From Pyramidobacter sp. YE332 (GTDB taxonomy: Bacteria; Synergistota; Synergistia; Synergistales; Dethiosulfovibrionaceae), in NCBI RefSeq assembly GCF_033060595.1, contig NZ_CP133038.1:1116001-1180000 (forward strand): a DNA stretch of 64,000 nt. The letters are read 5' to 3'. Numbering within the stretch: the first letter of the stretch is position 1; the number at the start of each line of letters is the position of its first letter. Positions 37,441-45,787 of the stretch are shown here, piece by piece. The notes beneath the pieces are model-generated. The model searched no databases. It was not told the DNA's origin and saw only the letters and a program-made list of their open reading frames with translations. Both the position numbers and the translations under genes were made by a program.

Positions 37441-39378
37441 TTAGCGCGCGACTTTTTTCAGTTCCTCGAGAGATTCTGCGATTTTGTCCGCGGAAAGCCC
37501 CATGGCGGCGTACACTTCTTCGCTCGGGCCGGAATCGCCGTAACGATGCACGCCTAAACGGCGCGCGACGGAATGCAGTCCCAGTTCTTCGGCGCGGGCC
37601 AGCCAGAGGCTGCCCATGCCGCTGACGACATTGTGATCTTCGACGGTCAACACCGTACCGGTCTGAAACGCTTCCGTCAACGCGCTCTCGTCGATCTCCA
37701 GCGGGCACGAGACGGCGTAGACCGCCGTTTCGACGCCTTTTTCGGCAAGCAGCTCCGCCGCCTGCACGGCGCGCCCCGCCATCGCTCCCAGCGCCAAGAT
37801 GGCGGCGTCCTTGCCCTCGCGGACTTTGACGGCTTCGCCGTACGTGAAATCGCGCGCCAACAGCGGCTTGCCGTTCGCGCAGAGCGCCGGCAGTTTGCTG
37901 CGCCCCATCGCCAGGCAGACGTTGCCCGCCGTTTTCAGCGCCCAGCGCGTCGCGCGGTCCGTCTGATTCGGGTCGGCGGGAACGACCAGCTTCCAGTTGA
38001 AGAAGTTCGACATCAGCGCAACGTAGTCGATGCACTGATGCGTCATGCCGTCTTCGCCGACGTCGAGCCCCACGTGAGTGAGGACGAGCTTTTCGTTCGC
38101 GTGGTTGACGTCGTTCATGCGCTGCTGGTTGTAGGCTTCCGCCAGGCCGAAAACGCCGAAGTCCGCCCAGACTGACACGACGCCGCCGGCAGACGCCGCT
38201 CCGGCGGCCGTGGCCGTGGTGTTCTCCTGAATGCCGCACTGGATGAAGTTGTCCGGGCATTTTTTCGCAAATTCGCCGGTCTTGACCGAACCGGCGAGGT
38301 CGCAGTCGAAAACGAGCACGGGGGCGCGCCCGGTCTTTTTGTAGTTGAGCTGCCCCACTTCCGCCAACGCCGAGCCGAAGGCGGAGCGGTTGTCCGTCGT
38401 GTCGGCGGGGCCGTAGACCTTCGCTGCGCCCAGATCGAGGACCGCTTCAAGCGGTTCGACGGCGCGCGCGGCGCTGAACTTCGCTTTTTTGTGCTCCGCG
38501 GCCAACGCGACGAGATCCGGCTGTCCCAGCTCTTTCATCGCTTGCCGGTAGAGGTCGCCCGAAGCGGCCTTGCCGTGATAGTCCGGCTTGTCTTCCATAA
38601 AGGAAACGCCCTTGCCCATAGTCGTCCGGCAGAGGATCGCCGTCGGGCGCCCGGCGGCGCGCGCCGCCTTCAAAGCGGCGTACAGCTCCGCGAACGAATC
38701 GCCGTCGCACAGGAGCGTCTGCCAGCCGTCGGCTTCCCAGAGCTCCTTGATATGCGCGGGCATGACGTCGCCGCAGCGCCCGGAGATCTGGATGTCGTTG
38801 ACGTCGATCAGCGCCGTCATGCTGGTCAGTTTTCGAGCCGCGATCAAGCGGCGCGCTTCGGCGATCTGCCCTTTCGGCTGCTCGCCGTCCCCCATCAGAA
38901 CGTAGACGCGGCCGTCGTAGCCGCGCGCCTTCTGCGCCAGGGCAAACCCCGCTCCCGCGGACAGCCCCTGGCCGAGACAGCCGGAACCCCAGTCGATGCC
39001 GGGGACCATGCGCTCGACGTGTCCCTGAAAGCGGCTGCCCGTTCGTCGAAACTCGTTCACGGCGTCGAACGCGTCCACAAATCCGTAATACGCCAGGGTC
39101 GCATACGCCGCGGCCGAGGTGTGCCCGTGGCTGATCACGACGAAATCGCGGTCGAGCGAGTCGCAGTTTTGTGGCGACACGTTCGCAGCGCCGTAGGCGG
39201 CCATGTACATTTTCATGCTGGAGAGCGCCCCCGCGGGGTGCCCGCTGTTGGCGCGGGCGACCATCGCCACCGCGAGGCCCTTGCAGACTTGCGCGGCTTT
39301 GTCCAGCTGCCGCTCTTCGGCCGGCGGCAGTTCTTCCCATTGAAAAGAATTTATTTTGACAGCCTTATCGAACATCAT
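37441..39378 (-). CDS. tkt: Transketolase
   Basis: A thiamine-diphosphate enzyme of the pentose phosphate pathway, moving two-carbon units between sugars. It has 645 residues, a complete single-chain form. The N-terminal ThDP domain has ISHGHTSAAAYA and the GDGEQPKGQ...NDIQ metal-binding motif. The pyrimidine-binding half has QCGIQENTTATAA with catalytic Glu, and the C-terminal domain closes the chain. GGAGG precedes ATGATG. A promoter is at 39428-39457. It may co-transcribe queH and the peptidase. Confidence 0.95.
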   Translation of the reverse strand: MMFDKAVKINSFQWEELPPAEERQLDKAAQVCKGLAVAMVARANSGHPAGALSSMKMYMAAYGAANVSPQNCDSLDRDFVVISHGHTSAAAYATLAYYGFVDAFDAVNEFRRTGSRFQGHVERMVPGIDWGSGCLGQGLSAGAGFALAQKARGYDGRVYVLMGDGEQPKGQIAEARRLIAARKLTSMTALIDVNDIQISGRCGDVMPAHIKELWEADGWQTLLCDGDSFAELYAALKAARAAGRPTAILCRTTMGKGVSFMEDKPDYHGKAASGDLYRQAMKELGQPDLVALAAEHKKAKFSAARAVEPLEAVLDLGAAKVYGPADTTDNRSAFGSALAEVGQLNYKKTGRAPVLVFDCDLAGSVKTGEFAKKCPDNFIQCGIQENTTATAAGAASAGGVVSVWADFGVFGLAEAYNQQRMNDVNHANEKLVLTHVGLDVGEDGMTHQCIDYVALMSNFFNWKLVVPADPNQTDRATRWALKTAGNVCLAMGRSKLPALCANGKPLLARDFTYGEAVKVREGKDAAILALGAMAGRAVQAAELLAEKGVETAVYAVSCPLEIDESALTEAFQTGTVLTVEDHNVVSGMGSLWLARAEELGLHSVARRLGVHRYGDSGPSEEVYAAMGLSADKIAESLEELKKVAR

Positions 39379-39427
39379 CGTTTTTACGCCTCCGCATGAA
39401 ATTTTTCGATCACCGTTTTATAAAATC

Positions 39428-39457
39428 ATTATAAGACAAAAATCCCCGTTGCCTCAA
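39428..39457 (-). promoter_or_regulatory. Promoter of the transketolase operon
   Basis: On the minus strand, TTGAGG (39452-39457), 18 bp, TATAAT (39428-39433). The -35 overlaps the last codons of the preceding SUI1-like gene. Confidence 0.6.
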
Positions 39458-39849
39458 ACGATCTTCACATTCCGCGCGCCGAGATCCTTCAGAAGTTTCG
39501 ACAACCGCGCGCGCTGATCTCCCTGAAAGAAAACATCCTCCTCTTCGATTGCGGCGCCGCAGCCCAAATTCTGCTTCAGCTCCTTCACAAGACGGCTGCT
39601 CCGTTCTCCCGACGGCAGACCGGCAAGCCGCGTGACGTTTTTTCCGCTTCTGCCCTTGCGCTCCAGGAAAAGCCTCAACGGCGCCGTCTCAAGCGCGTGG
39701 TCTCGCGCCGGTTCGGCGTCGGCGCGAGACGGCTCCTTCGCAGACAGGCGGGCCGGTTCCCGCGACAGCCCCATGGCGTCGGCAATCGTGAAGGATTCGG
39801 CGTCCAGGCTCTGCAGATCGATCTTCTTTTTGGAACTACGCAAGCTCAT
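39454..39849 (-). CDS. SUI1/eIF1-like translation factor (YciH family)
   Basis: This 131-residue protein has a variable, charged N-terminal half and a C-terminal SUI1 domain (about residues 62-131: ERKGRSGKNVTRLAGL ... LKQNLGCGAAIEEEDVFFQG ... LKDLGARNVKIV). Bacterial YciH is thought to influence start-site fidelity and to act as an inhibitor of translation under stress; this is family knowledge. Its ATG lies 14 bp inside the 3' end of the small gene upstream, indicating coupling. Confidence 0.88.
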   Translation of the reverse strand: MSLRSSKKKIDLQSLDAESFTIADAMGLSREPARLSAKEPSRADAEPARDHALETAPLRLFLERKGRSGKNVTRLAGLPSGERSSRLVKELKQNLGCGAAIEEEDVFFQGDQRARLSKLLKDLGARNVKIV

Positions 39850-40027
39850 ACCCTTCTTCGCGGCAGGTGACGATAAAATCTTCGCCTTCCCGAAAACGGA
39901 CCGTCATCTGCGAATCCAGCGGCATCTCCAGCATCTGCCGATAAACCGCCACCGCCGAACGAGCGCCCTGCAGCTCGCTCTTGGCCGCCGTTTCGTACAT
40001 CATCTCGATCAACTTCCTGTCAAGCAT
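39836..40027 (-). CDS. Small protein of unknown function upstream of SUI1-like gene
   Basis: A 63-residue acidic protein starting MLDRKLIEMMYETAAKSELQG, not matching a family I know. GGAGAAGAG precedes ATG 40027 and a good promoter lies at 40086-40114. It overlaps the SUI1-like gene by 14 bp, so the two are probably made together. The N-terminal half looks helical and the C-terminal half (MTVRFREGEDFIVTC) like two beta strands with a Cys. No membrane or secretion signal. Confidence 0.7.
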   Translation of the reverse strand: MLDRKLIEMMYETAAKSELQGARSAVAVYRQMLEMPLDSQMTVRFREGEDFIVTCREEGYELA

Positions 40028-40085
40028 TCTCTCTTCTCCAAACTTTATCCATATGAAAACGCGGGAACGCGTCTCACACGGTTGC

Positions 40086-40114
40086 AGTATAATGCATCGC
40101 ACATTTTCTCTCAA
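40086..40114 (-). promoter_or_regulatory. Promoter of the small gene / SUI1 operon
   Basis: On the minus strand, TTGAGA (40109-40114), exactly 17 bp, TATACT (40086-40091), about 60 bp before ATG 40027. Confidence 0.7.
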
Positions 40115-40135
40115 GGCGGAATTTCCGTGAAACCG

Positions 40136-40357
40136 TCAGTCTGTCATGTGATGCGTCTCGGAGATCTCGATCCCGCCCTTTTCACAAAGCCGTATGATCT
40201 CGTTTTCGCGGTCGCAGGGATAGGAGCAGGCCAGCCCGCAGCTTGCCGAGATCTGCCGGGGCACGGGGATGATCCTCACGTCGAAACCGGCGCGGCGGCA
40301 TTGTTTCTCGAACATCAGGGCCATACTGGTGACGTCAAAGGTCGCAAGACATTTCAT
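40136..40357 (-). CDS. DUF3343 protein, putative Se/S carrier-like
   Basis: A 73-residue member of the DUF3343 family, which commonly occurs beside selenium genes (yedE, yedF, selD) in anaerobes and is described as Se/S-carrier-like. It shows the family pattern of an N-terminal strand (MKCLATFDVTSMALMFE), the VPRQISASCGLA motif with the conserved Cys and a second Cys in SYPCDREN. AAGGAG precedes ATG 40357. It is divergent from yedE with overlapping promoters, so both may be regulated together. The role in selenium delivery is inferred from family and context. Confidence 0.85.
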   Translation of the reverse strand: MKCLATFDVTSMALMFEKQCRRAGFDVRIIPVPRQISASCGLACSYPCDRENEIIRLCEKGGIEISETHHMTD

Positions 40358-40419
40358 TATACAGAACTCCTTATAGATTATGAATTTATGCAAGGGTTTT
40401 ATTCATGCGTTTTGATAAT

Positions 40420-40447
40420 TTGACTTCCGGCTTTTTTCGAATATACT
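40420..40447 (+). promoter_or_regulatory. Promoter of the yedE-yedF operon
   Basis: TTGACT (40420-40425), 16 bp, TATACT (40442-40447). It overlaps the oppositely directed DUF3343 promoter, so the two cannot be occupied fully at the same time. Confidence 0.75.
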
Positions 40448-40468
40448 AAAGAACAAGAATAAGGTCAA
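40440..40468 (-). promoter_or_regulatory. Promoter of the DUF3343 gene
   Basis: On the minus strand, TTGACC (40463-40468), 17 bp, TATATT (40440-40445). Its -10 overlaps the -10 of the yedE promoter on the other strand. Confidence 0.7.
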
Positions 40469-40528
40469 TGATAGTTATTTATACTATGCCTTGTTCAAAC
40501 TTCATTTCATCGCAGGAGGCGGTTGTCA

Positions 40529-41626
40529 TTGAAAAATTTTGATTCTCTCATGGTGTCGCGGTTGGGCCCCGTTATCGCAGGTCTTGCCGTGGGCATACTT
40601 GCGCCGGTTCTCGTGCTTCTGGGGAACCCGGGCAATATGGGGATCTGCGTTGCCTGTTTCGAGCGCGATATCGCCGGGGCGCTGGGCTTTCACAGGGCGG
40701 CGGCGGTCCAGTATATCCGTCCGGAGATCATCGGCCTGATCCTCGGCGCTTTCGGTTCCGCGCTGGCGTTCAAGGAATTCAAGCCGCGCGCGGGATCGGC
40801 CCCCGCCGTGCGCTTTCTGCTCGGCATTTTCGCTTCCATCGGCGCGCTGATCTTCCTCGGCTGCCCCTGGAGAGCGTATCTCCGTCTGGCGGGCGGCGAT
40901 TTCAACGCCCTTTACGGCATCGCCGGACTCTTTGTGGGGATCTTGATCGGCATTTATTTTATCAGTTCCAACTACAATTTGGGTAGAGCCTATCCCGCTC
41001 CGGCCGAAGCGAAATTATCCGGTTTGATGATGCCGCTGTTCGCGCTTGGGCTGCTGGCGCTGCTGCTGATCGCGCCCAAGTTGGGAGCCGAGGGGACGGG
41101 ACCGATTTTCTTCTCCGAAAAGGGGCCCGGCTCGATGCACGCGCCGTGGTATGTCAGTCTGGCCGTGATGCTTTTGGTCGGCTGGCTTGCGCAGCGCAGC
41201 CGCTTCTGCACGATCGGAGCGCTCAGGGATCTCGTTCTCGCCCACGACGGCTATCTGTTCTGGGGGATCGTCGCCCTGCTGGTGGCCGCGTTCGGCATGA
41301 ACTTCGTGCTGGGGAGCTTCAAGTCCGGATTCGCGGGGCAGCCCGTGGCTCATACCGACTCGCTCTGGAATTTCCTCGGCATGGTCCTGTCCGGCCTGTG
41401 CTTCACGCTCGCCGGAGGATGTCCCGGCCGTCAGCTGGTCATGGCCGGCGAGGGCGACGGCGATGCGGCTGTTTTCGTCTTCGGCATGATCGCGGGCGCG
41501 GCGGTGGCCCATAACTTCGGTCTTGCCAGCAGCGGCGCCGGGATCGGCGCTCACGCCCCGACCGCTTTCGTCATCGGCATGATTTTCTGTCTCTGCGTCG
41601 GTTTCGTGATGCGCAGGAAGGCTTAA
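40529..41626 (+). CDS. yedE: YedE family putative selenium transporter
   Basis: A 365-residue polytopic inner-membrane protein with two YeeE/YedE (sulf_transp) halves and about ten membrane segments. The family is linked by genome context to selenium uptake or trafficking. Conserved cysteines expected of these channels are present: GICVACFERD and FLGCPWRAYLRL in the first half, RSRFCTIGALRD and AGGCPGRQLV in the second. The start is set by AGGAGG (40514-40519) nine bases before TTG 40529; TTG 40523 would be only three bases away. It is followed 12 bp later by a TusA-like gene, the standard YedE-YedF pairing. Confidence 0.92.
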   Translation: MKNFDSLMVSRLGPVIAGLAVGILAPVLVLLGNPGNMGICVACFERDIAGALGFHRAAAVQYIRPEIIGLILGAFGSALAFKEFKPRAGSAPAVRFLLGIFASIGALIFLGCPWRAYLRLAGGDFNALYGIAGLFVGILIGIYFISSNYNLGRAYPAPAEAKLSGLMMPLFALGLLALLLIAPKLGAEGTGPIFFSEKGPGSMHAPWYVSLAVMLLVGWLAQRSRFCTIGALRDLVLAHDGYLFWGIVALLVAAFGMNFVLGSFKSGFAGQPVAHTDSLWNFLGMVLSGLCFTLAGGCPGRQLVMAGEGDGDAAVFVFGMIAGAAVAHNFGLASSGAGIGAHAPTAFVIGMIFCLCVGFVMRRKA

Positions 41627-41638
41627 GGAGGAGAAAAA

Positions 41639-41848
41639 ATGGTTGTTGATGCACGCGGACTTTCCTGTCCTCAGCCTGTCGTCGAGGCCAAAAAAGCGGC
41701 GGCGACGGGAGAAAAGGAGATCGAGATTTTTCTCGATAACCCGACGTCGATCACGAACGTTACCCGCTTCATGACAAACCAGGGCTATCAGCTCAAGACA
41801 AACGATATTCAGCCTGATCAATCGAACAAACTTGTCTTCGTCAAATAA
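41639..41848 (+). CDS. TusA/SirA-like protein (YedF-type)
   Basis: A 69-residue single-domain sulfurtransferase-like protein. The active Cys lies in the diagnostic DARGLSCPQPVVEAKKA at the N-terminus; the rest is the IF3-like fold ending KLVFVK. Full YedF proteins carry an additional C-terminal domain, absent here, so this is the TusA-like half only. AAGGAGGAG precedes the ATG. Next to YedE it probably accepts or carries persulfide or selenide-like species. Which element it carries is inference. Confidence 0.9.
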   Translation: MVVDARGLSCPQPVVEAKKAAATGEKEIEIFLDNPTSITNVTRFMTNQGYQLKTNDIQPDQSNKLVFVK

Positions 41849-42183
41849 TCAGCGGCGATGATCATAAGGAGAGGCGGCTCGACACCGCCTCTTTTTCATA
41901 TTTGCTTGATTTTGTCGCCCATCGTATTTCTACAGGCCTCATTTCACGGTAAAAAAATCTCTTCTCATTGAAATATCACTGCAATTATAAAAACTGCGAA
42001 TGTTCGTCGCGAAAGGGGAAAAGACAATTTCAGCAAAAAACATAAAAACTTTCATCATCACTTGAGAAATCAAGGATCTTGGTTTTTATTGCGACATCTT
42101 GTATTATAATAGCGTCGGTTACAAGGCAAAGTCCTTGCGATAAATTTTCGCTCCACAAAATCCCTGAGGAGGTATTTTCAGTA
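41849..42183 (+). promoter_or_regulatory. Intergenic: terminator and grdC leader
   Basis: This 335-bp AT-rich gap first holds the yedF terminator (41870-41896). A TATAAT at 42105-42110 is a probable -10 for grdC, about 75 bp before its ATG; no convincing -35 is present 16-18 bp upstream, which suggests activator dependence. A small hairpin CTTGA-gaaa-TCAAG lies at 42061-42074. I do not see the glycine riboswitch core. Confidence 0.5.
41870..41896 (+). terminator. Terminator of the yedE-yedF operon
   Basis: The stem AGAGGCGG (41870-41877) pairs with CCGCCTCT (41885-41892), with a seven-base loop, followed by a T run to 41896. Confidence 0.88.
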
Positions 42184-43713
42184 ATGTCCAGAGTTGCAAT
42201 CAAAGGTTCCGCTTACTGCCTTGAGCATGTTCCCCAGCTGGGGCTTCACTACGGCAACACGCCCTATACGGCCGGCGAAGGCGAGAAAGAGTATCTTCAG
42301 GCTCTTCCCAAGCATCTTCAGACCTACGAACAGGCGAAGGGATATGCTCCCAACATGACGTACATCGGAGCTCTGCCCCTTGAGGATCTTGACGCGCAGC
42401 CGACGCCCATGTACCAGAACTACAATCTCGAGGCGCCCCGTTTCGGCACATACGGCGAGATCATGCCCGAAGACGAATTCCTCGGCCTGCTCGACATCTG
42501 CGACGTTTTCGACCTGATCTGGCTCGAAAAGGACTTTGCCGCCTCCGTCCGCGAAAAGCTTTCCAAGCACGAACTGATCACCGAGTCCATTCTCGCCCGC
42601 CTCGAAGCCGGACACGATCGCGCCGAGATCGAAGAATACCTCAAGAGCAGCGATCATACTCAGGTTTTGCCGCTCTATTTCGACGGCAAGGTCGTCGGCA
42701 TGGCGCGCGCGGCGCACGCCGTGGACGACAATCTGTTTGCCCACGTTCTGCTCGAGAATCTTGCCAGCAAGGCCGGCTCCGTGCTCGCCCTGCTCCATCT
42801 GCTCCGCAACACCGGCCTGAAACCCGAAGAGGTCGATTTCGTGATCGAGTGTTCCGAGGAAGGCGCGGGCGACGCCTGCCAGCGCGCCGGCGGCAACTTC
42901 GCCAAGGCCATCGCCGAGATCGCCGGCTGCGTGAACGCCAGCGGCTGCGACGTGCGCGGTTTCTGCGCCGGCCCCGTCAACGCCATGATCAACGGCGCTT
43001 CCCAGGTCGCCGCGGGCGCCCGCAAGAACGTCGTCGTCCTGGCCGGCGGCGCCATCCCCAAGCTTTACATGAACAGCCGCGACCACGTCAAGAAGGACAT
43101 GCCCGCTCTCGAGGACTGCCTTGGCTCGTTCGCGATCCTGATCACTCCCTGCGACGGCGTCAGCGCCGAAATGCGTCTGGACGTCCTCGGCAAACACTCC
43201 GTCGGCGCGGGCGCCTCGCCTCAGGCCGTCACGCAGGCCCTCACCTGGGAGCCGCTCCAGAAGGCCGGACTGACCTTCGCCGACGTCGACAAGTTCGGCG
43301 CCGAACTTCATATCCCCGAGATCACCGAACCCGCCGGCGCCGGCAACGTGCCGCTCGCCAACATCAAAATGATCGCCGCTCTGGCCGTCATGAAGAAGAG
43401 CATCGAAAAGAAGGACATGATGACCTTCGTCAAGGAGAAGGGACTGCACGGCTTCGCCCACACTCAGGGACACATCCCCGCCGGCGCGCCCTTCATCGGC
43501 CCCGCCGCCGACTGGATCAAGGAGGGCAAGATCAACCGCGCCATGATCATCGGCAAGGGCAGCCTGTTCCTCGCCCGCCTGACCAATCTCGCCGACGGCG
43601 CTTCGTTCCTGCTCGAAAAGCCCGCGCCCGTAGCCGCGGCAGTGAGCAAGGACGACATCAAGAGCCTGCTGTTGGAGTCTCTTTCCGAAATCGCAGCAGA
43701 CCTCAAGAAGTAA
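42184..43713 (+). CDS. grdC: Glycine/sarcosine/betaine reductase protein C, beta subunit
   Basis: GrdC, with GrdD, forms protein C. It takes the carboxymethyl-selenoether made by protein A and releases acetyl phosphate, giving ATP from glycine, sarcosine or betaine. The 509-residue length is normal. The protein is thiolase/FabH-like, with cysteines in VIECSEEGAGDACQRAGGN and GFCAGPVNAMING near the active site. AGGAGG (about 42167-42172) sets the ATG at 42184; upstream in-frame codons lack a site. grdD follows after 12 bp. Confidence 0.95.
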   Translation: MSRVAIKGSAYCLEHVPQLGLHYGNTPYTAGEGEKEYLQALPKHLQTYEQAKGYAPNMTYIGALPLEDLDAQPTPMYQNYNLEAPRFGTYGEIMPEDEFLGLLDICDVFDLIWLEKDFAASVREKLSKHELITESILARLEAGHDRAEIEEYLKSSDHTQVLPLYFDGKVVGMARAAHAVDDNLFAHVLLENLASKAGSVLALLHLLRNTGLKPEEVDFVIECSEEGAGDACQRAGGNFAKAIAEIAGCVNASGCDVRGFCAGPVNAMINGASQVAAGARKNVVVLAGGAIPKLYMNSRDHVKKDMPALEDCLGSFAILITPCDGVSAEMRLDVLGKHSVGAGASPQAVTQALTWEPLQKAGLTFADVDKFGAELHIPEITEPAGAGNVPLANIKMIAALAVMKKSIEKKDMMTFVKEKGLHGFAHTQGHIPAGAPFIGPAADWIKEGKINRAMIIGKGSLFLARLTNLADGASFLLEKPAPVAAAVSKDDIKSLLLESLSEIAADLKK

Positions 43714-43725
43714 GGAGGCTTTTGT

Positions 43726-44880
43726 ATGTCTGACGTTCGCAAGCTCATCGGTGAGGCTCTCTCCGAGATCATCGATTCTGCCGCTCACGGCGGCCCCCGC
43801 GTCCGCGTCGGCCTGCAGGCGAATGGCAGCGAGCACGGCTCCGAAGAAATCGCCAACGCCGCACGCCTCGCCCAGCGCCAGAACCCCAACATTCAGGTCG
43901 TGATGATCGGCCCTAAAAAAGTCGAAGGTTTCGACGACCTCGAGTGGATCGAGACCCCCGACTGCGAGATCGACCTCGAAAAAGCCATGGACGAAGCCAT
44001 GGACAGCGGCAAAGTCGCCGGCATCGTCGCCATGCACCATCCGTTCCCCATGGGCGTGACCACGATCGGCCGCGTCTTTACGCCCGCCTGCGGCCGCGAC
44101 ATGATCGTCGCCTCCACGACCGGCACCAGCGCCATTAACCGCGTCGAAGCCATGATCCGCAACGCCGTCTACGGCATCGCCGTCGCCAAGTCCATCGGCA
44201 AACAGAATCCCACCGTGGGCATTCTCAACGTCGAAGGCGCGCAGGTGGTCTTCAAGGCGCTGCGCAAGCTTCAGGAAAACGGCTACGACATCACTTTCGG
44301 CGAAAGCAAACGCGCCGACGGTGGTTCCGTCCTGCGCGGCAACGACATCCTCCAGGGCGTCGTCGACGTGTGCGTCTGCGACACGCTGACCGGCAACGTG
44401 CTGATGAAGATGTTCTCCTCGTTCAGCACCGGCGGTTCGTACGAAGCGCTGGGCTGGGGCTACGGCCCCTCCGCCGGCGAAGGCTGGAAGCACGTCGTCA
44501 ACATCATCTCCCGCGCTTCCGGCGCTCCCGTGATCGCCAACGCCGTCGCCTATTGCGGCGCCGCGGCGGCAGGCAAACTTCCCGAACTGGTCGCCAAGGA
44601 AGTCGAAGCGGCCAAGGGCTGCGGTCTCGAGGAAATCATCGCCAGCTTCATGCCCAAACCGGCCGCGGCCGAAGAGGAAATCAAAGCCCCGGCGGCCGAG
44701 CCGACCGACGAGGAAATCCACGGCGTCGACGTGCTCGCCATCGAGGACGCCGTGCGCGAGCTGTGGAAGCACGGCATTTACGCCGAAAGCTCGATGGGCT
44801 GCACCGGCCCCGTCGTCAAGCTGAACAAGAGCAAAGAAGAAGAAGCCCGCAAGATCCTCGCCGCCGCCAGCTACATTTAG
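43726..44880 (+). CDS. grdD: Glycine/sarcosine/betaine reductase protein C, alpha subunit
   Basis: The partner of GrdC, 384 residues, with a PlsX/phosphotransacetylase-like fold suited to forming acetyl phosphate. Landmarks include VRVGLQANGSEHGSEE, VASTTGTSAINRVEAM and, near the C-terminus, the conserved cysteine in SSMGCTGPVVKLNKSK. An Ala/Pro/Glu-rich linker lies about residues 305-330. AAGGAGG precedes the ATG. The unit ends at a strong terminator, so grdC-grdD is bicistronic. GrdA, GrdB and GrdE genes are not within view on either side. Confidence 0.95.
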   Translation: MSDVRKLIGEALSEIIDSAAHGGPRVRVGLQANGSEHGSEEIANAARLAQRQNPNIQVVMIGPKKVEGFDDLEWIETPDCEIDLEKAMDEAMDSGKVAGIVAMHHPFPMGVTTIGRVFTPACGRDMIVASTTGTSAINRVEAMIRNAVYGIAVAKSIGKQNPTVGILNVEGAQVVFKALRKLQENGYDITFGESKRADGGSVLRGNDILQGVVDVCVCDTLTGNVLMKMFSSFSTGGSYEALGWGYGPSAGEGWKHVVNIISRASGAPVIANAVAYCGAAAAGKLPELVAKEVEAAKGCGLEEIIASFMPKPAAAEEEIKAPAAEPTDEEIHGVDVLAIEDAVRELWKHGIYAESSMGCTGPVVKLNKSKEEEARKILAAASYI

Positions 44881-44924
44881 AACCTTGAAACACGGCGCGC
44901 GCAAGGGAAAAGCGCGTGAAGAAC

Positions 44925-44968
44925 AAAAAAATGACGTTGGAAGGACGAACTTCCAACGTCATTTTTTT
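44925..44968. terminator. Bidirectional terminator, grdD / FecE
   Basis: A 19-bp perfect inverted repeat (44925-44943 / 44950-44968) with a six-base loop and A7/T7 ends. It serves grdCD (+) and the convergent ABC transporter operon (-). Confidence 0.93.
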
Positions 44969-45007
44969 GTTCCGCGTCATTGTTTTTTCATAAAGCAAAA
45001 ATTTGCA

Positions 45008-45787
45008 TCACGCGCGAAAAGCGGGATCGCTCCGCAGGCGCGGAATCACCAAAGGCGCGCCGTCGTGCGCGATCACGTCTACGGGAATCCCGTAAACGTC
45101 GCCGATCAGATCGGCGGTCGCCTCCGCCGGCCGGCAGGCCGCGCAAACGGCGCCGTCGCGCAGAAAGATCAAACGGTCGGCGACGCGCAAAGACGTGTTT
45201 AGATCGTGGATCGACATCAGAATCGCCACGTTCCGTCCTTGAACGATCTGCCGCAGCGTCCGCAGCATGTCGATCTGATTTTTGAGATCAAGGCTGCTCG
45301 TCGGTTCGTCCAACAGCAGGACTTTGGGTTCCTGCACGAGAGCGCGGGCAAGAGCGACCTTTTGGAACTCGCCGCCGCTCAGCTCGTCGAGGAACCGCAG
45401 GGAAAATTTTTCGAGAGACAGAGCTTTTAGCGCCGCTTCCACTTTTTCAACGTCTTCGTCCTTTATCGTCCATGCGATGTGCGGGCGGCGGCCAAGCAGG
45501 ACCGCGTCGAAAACGGTCAGATGCTGCGGTTCGTCCCTCTGGGGGACGTAACCGAAAATCTTGGCCCGGTCGCGCCGCGGACACAAGGCGAGCGTACGCC
45601 CATCAAGAAAGACCGTCCCCATCGCAGGGCGCAGGATCCCGTTAATGGCTCGCAGCAGCGTGGTCTTTCCCGTGCCGTTGGGACCGAGCAGCACGACGAT
45701 CTCCCCCTGTTCCAGAGAAAAACTCACGTCCTTCAAAACGTCGTTGCGCCCGTAGGCGAAGGAAAGTCCCGATACCGACAGCGTCAT
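45008..45787 (-). CDS. ABC transporter ATP-binding protein (FecE/BtuD type)
   Basis: The ATPase of a metal-chelate importer, 259 residues. Walker A GPNGTGKTT, Q-loop region GYVPQRDEPQ, signature LSGGEFQK, Walker B VLLLDEPTSSLD and the switch His in MSIHDLN are all present. ATG 45787 overlaps the permease stop (ATGA). It is the last gene of fmdE > SBP > permease > ATPase. Substrate could be an iron or cobalamin complex or another metal compound. Confidence 0.94.
   Translation of the reverse strand: MTLSVSGLSFAYGRNDVLKDVSFSLEQGEIVVLLGPNGTGKTTLLRAINGILRPAMGTVFLDGRTLALCPRRDRAKIFGYVPQRDEPQHLTVFDAVLLGRRPHIAWTIKDEDVEKVEAALKALSLEKFSLRFLDELSGGEFQKVALARALVQEPKVLLLDEPTSSLDLKNQIDMLRTLRQIVQGRNVAILMSIHDLNTSLRVADRLIFLRDGAVCAACRPAEATADLIGDVYGIPVDVIAHDGAPLVIPRLRSDPAFRA

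Noticed and set aside
41897-42183. Glycine riboswitch before grdC
   Set aside because: The conserved GGAGAG-type core and paired aptamer layout were not found in the leader.
40136-44880. In-frame UGA (selenocysteine) codons in the selenium block
   Set aside because: All genes here are continuous without internal UGA, and no SECIS-like hairpin was identified after a UGA.
42178-44904. 908-codon minus-strand frame opposite grdC-grdD
   Set aside because: An antisense shadow of two well-supported genes; GC-rich third positions keep the frame open.
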